A stretch of DNA of 64,000 bases, from assembly GCA_000708835.1 (NCBI GenBank), contig DF236976.1, positions 1 through 64,000 of the forward strand, in the 5' to 3' direction. Below, piece after piece: positions 61,901-64,000 of this stretch. A program made the position numbers and the translations under genes. Source of the DNA: Klebsormidium nitens. Its lineage: Eukaryota; Streptophyta; Klebsormidiophyceae; Klebsormidiales; Klebsormidiaceae. Position 1 is the first letter of the stretch. Each line of letters opens with the position of its first letter. The notes beneath the pieces are model-generated. The model worked only from the letters and a program-made list of their open reading frames with translations, was not told where the DNA came from and did not search any database.

Positions 61901-63260
61901 GGATGCTATCCAATTGATGGAACGTGTCCAGGTACCGCATGTACTCGCGCTCCTCCTCGTCCCCATCCTTTGGTCCAAACTTGGCGTTGATGAATGCGGC
62001 GTGCAACTCGTGCAGATCCAGAAAGCGCCCCAGCGCCTCCTCCCCCGTGAAGTAGACGGGCGGCTCTGCTTTGATATGTGCATCGAGATCCTCCTGCTCA
62101 ACCGTGCGCGCGCTTGGGTGGCGCCGGTGGTAATCACGAATCTGCACAAGAGAGAGGAGAGGTCCGATTGCAGAGACAGATGCGAGAGCAACGGCGAAAC
62201 CGTAGACCCTTGTTCCGAGTACGGGTTTCAAGCAGTTCCGGACATAGGGGACTGCTGTCCATTGCAGTTAGCGAGTGGGTGGCAACAAACAGTGTCTTGG
62301 GTGGAAACTTGCGAGACACACCCGAGTTCCTGCTTACTCCTTGGTTGAGGGGGGAGAGGCTCCGTCATTTGGACACGAGCGTGCCGTTTCGTAGAGTTGC
62401 AGGGCAAGTCAAAGGCACCTCCTTCGGTCAAGCTTGCCATATAGCTGGCTCTTAGAATCAAGTTGTCAAAGGTGGTTGGGGATGCAATGTTTACCTCTTT
62501 CATACGATCATAGTAGGCGCTAAAGACATTCTGGTTTTCCGCTTGCAGCCCCCCGAGGGCAGCAATCTCCTCCTTCCTGGCGCCATCCGCATCCTCGTAG
62601 ATCTCAACCTGTACCCATAAACACCGGATGAGGGAAGAGGCCAACACTCCGTTGGTAACACGTCATTCTCAAAGACCGTTAGTGTGTAGTAGCTTTCGCG
62701 ACTCTGCCTACTCTGCAGAAAAAGCCCACACGATTTGGAAAAACTATTATGCCTGGATTACTGGTTTGTACGGATATTTGTGCACGGGCGATCTAAGCAA
62801 AAGTCCCATGCCCCGGCAACAGAACTCGATGCCTCCAACACATGAGCTTGAGTCGCAACCCATTCAGCGCAAAGACTTGCGGCTGCAAACAAGGCTGAGC
62901 GGAACGAGGCCAAGCAAAGGGATGTCAGAATCGTAAAGAAATGCACCCTAATGTCAGAATTGTAAAAGAAAAAAGCAGAATGAACGGCCGGGAAAGAAAT
63001 TTTCCAGCAGCAAACAGAGACTTCATATGCAGCACAAGCAACATCTTCTGACTGGTCGTCACCAAACACGAGCAGATTCTCACCAGCTTTCCGCTCGTGC
63101 TCGCTATTGCTTCCAAGAATCCCTTGACTCGGTGCCCTTGGTATAGCTTGTCCTTGTGAGCCTGCGACTCATTTGTCAGCCAGTCCCGGGCAATTAGACG
63201 CTCTAGCTTCTCAATTTCCTCGTGGTGAGCCCGCGTCTGCTCCAGTAGGGTGGACGACAT
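58950..63260 (-). CDS. SF3A3: splicing factor 3A subunit 3 (SF3a60/Prp9), seven exons
   Basis: Component of the SF3a complex of U2 snRNP, needed for pre-spliceosome assembly and branch-site binding. Exons 63260-63084, 62608-62495, 62141-61879, 61633-61138, 60401-60195, 59622-59476, 59096-58950. Phases agree and give 516 residues (human about 501). The N-terminal helices ([20 protein letters not shown]) are followed by [13 protein letters not shown] and [10 protein letters not shown], the conserved [13 protein letters not shown], and an acidic linker ([11 protein letters not shown]). The family signature [20 protein letters not shown] is next, then a U1-type C2H2 finger (CEICG...[17 protein letters not shown]), [13 protein letters not shown] and the C-terminal [21 protein letters not shown] Lys/Gly-rich stretch ([19 protein letters not shown]) is a lineage-specific insertion. 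An intronic copy of the end of exon 5 is described separately. Confidence 0.95.
60079..60110 (-). pseudogene. intronic copy of the 3' end of SF3A3 exon 5
   Basis: A 32-base stretch repeats the exon-donor junction at 60191-60222 with three mismatches. Read on minus it encodes LYKLHGPNR (exon: LYKLHGLNQ) directly followed by GTGAGG. It lies in the intron downstream of the real donor, so it is a decoy donor created by a short tandem duplication. Confidence 0.75.
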
Positions 63261-64000
63261 GACAAATGAGAAACCAGTCCAAAGAGCGTATAGCGTGCAA
63301 TGAAGAGCTGATGAGCTCGAGAAAAGCGCCCTCCCTCATGCGTGTGCTTATTAACACCCTGACTTTTGCCCCTCCTTTGCCGGGCACCATATCATTATCC
63401 CCCCACATATTTTAGCTTGAACCTATCTAGAGCGTGGTCGAATCGGAGTCGACAAGCTAGATTGATCCCGGCGGTCCGACGCTTGATGGTATTGGTAGAA
63501 GAACCATTAACGCGGCTGGCCGCGGCCGGGCGGCCGCCCGCCAGCCTGGCAACCGACTCGACCGGTCGGATGGTCACCGGACGTCATCGTGCCGTGATCA
63601 ATATGAGTCACGTAATTAATGAAGAGGCAACTTTTTGCGGGATGATGCCCGCGACATGATGCCTCCGTGAACTGCGGAAAATATGACATGGATCCCCAAC
63701 GTCATATGAGGGACAATCTGAAAATAGAAAGGTAAAGACGACGACTGTAAAAGCCTGACGAAGAGAACTCAAAACTTTTAGATAGGACAAGATTTTGAAG
63801 CCAGGTACAAGACTGGGACTGGCAGAGCTCAATGCCCGGCGAAAATCGTTCCCAGCATTTTCGATTCGGACCCGTCTCGAGAGCATCCGCCGAGCTAGGA
63901 GCTATAAATTCAGCAGACTTTGAACCCCGCCTATATCGGCGGAACGGAAAATCTTGGGCCGATTTGGTGTCAGGCCATGGGCCATGTCAGATCGCCGGAT
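63261..64000. promoter_or_regulatory. upstream region of SF3A3
   Basis: 740 bp to the window end. A GC-rich patch (CGGCCGCGGCCGGGCGGCCG) lies near 63520. No gene or defined promoter element is supported. Confidence 0.35.

Overview
This 64 kb window is intron-rich eukaryotic nuclear DNA from the green plant lineage. The evidence is a cytosolic HSP101/ClpB1 in 15 exons, a cytosolic fructose-1,6-bisphosphatase, a plant-type ROMO1/Mgr2 protein, canonical GT-AG splice sites and short introns. Gene density (11 protein genes) and a cluster of FUT8/NodZ-like (GT23-like) glycosyltransferases suggest a streptophyte alga such as a Klebsormidium-like charophyte rather than a seed plant. That placement is inference. 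Exon-intron models were assembled by hand by matching splice sites and reading phase to protein-family conservation. Every coding gene reported except the 6657-7941 gene closes in frame from start to stop.

Layout. 1-1400: a retroelement gag-like fragment whose zinc knuckle is split by a 993-bp TTAA-flanked terminal-inverted-repeat element. 1401-4283: nothing assignable. 4284-5648 (-): a small two-helix membrane protein of unknown function. It is divergent, across a promoter region with a three-copy 130-bp tandem repeat, from an unknown gene at 6657-7941 (+). 9681-17720 (-): HSP101, divergent from FBPase (18344-21323, +), with a heat-shock element between them. 22412-23421 (-): a 76-residue ROMO1/Mgr2 homologue, divergent from a PP2A B'' regulatory subunit (24496-28781, +). 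29599-42308: a glycosyltransferase cluster with four modules in three genes. One of these genes appears to be a head-to-tail fusion of two complete modules. 42989-52358 (+): a 2,151-residue tail-anchored coiled-coil protein. 53751-57808 (+): a helical-repeat-like protein with a C-terminal MYND zinc finger. 58950-63260 (-): splicing factor SF3A3 (SF3a60).

Most genes are single-copy housekeeping functions: protein disaggregation, sucrose synthesis/gluconeogenesis, mitochondrial import, phosphatase targeting and splicing. The accessory, lineage-specific part is the glycosyltransferase cluster, the TE nest and the unknown membrane and coiled-coil genes. The most interesting signals are the fused bi-modular glycosyltransferase whose first module has lost the sugar-nucleotide motif, the TTAA element with GAAA-loop palindromes, and intronic copies of exon fragments in two genes.
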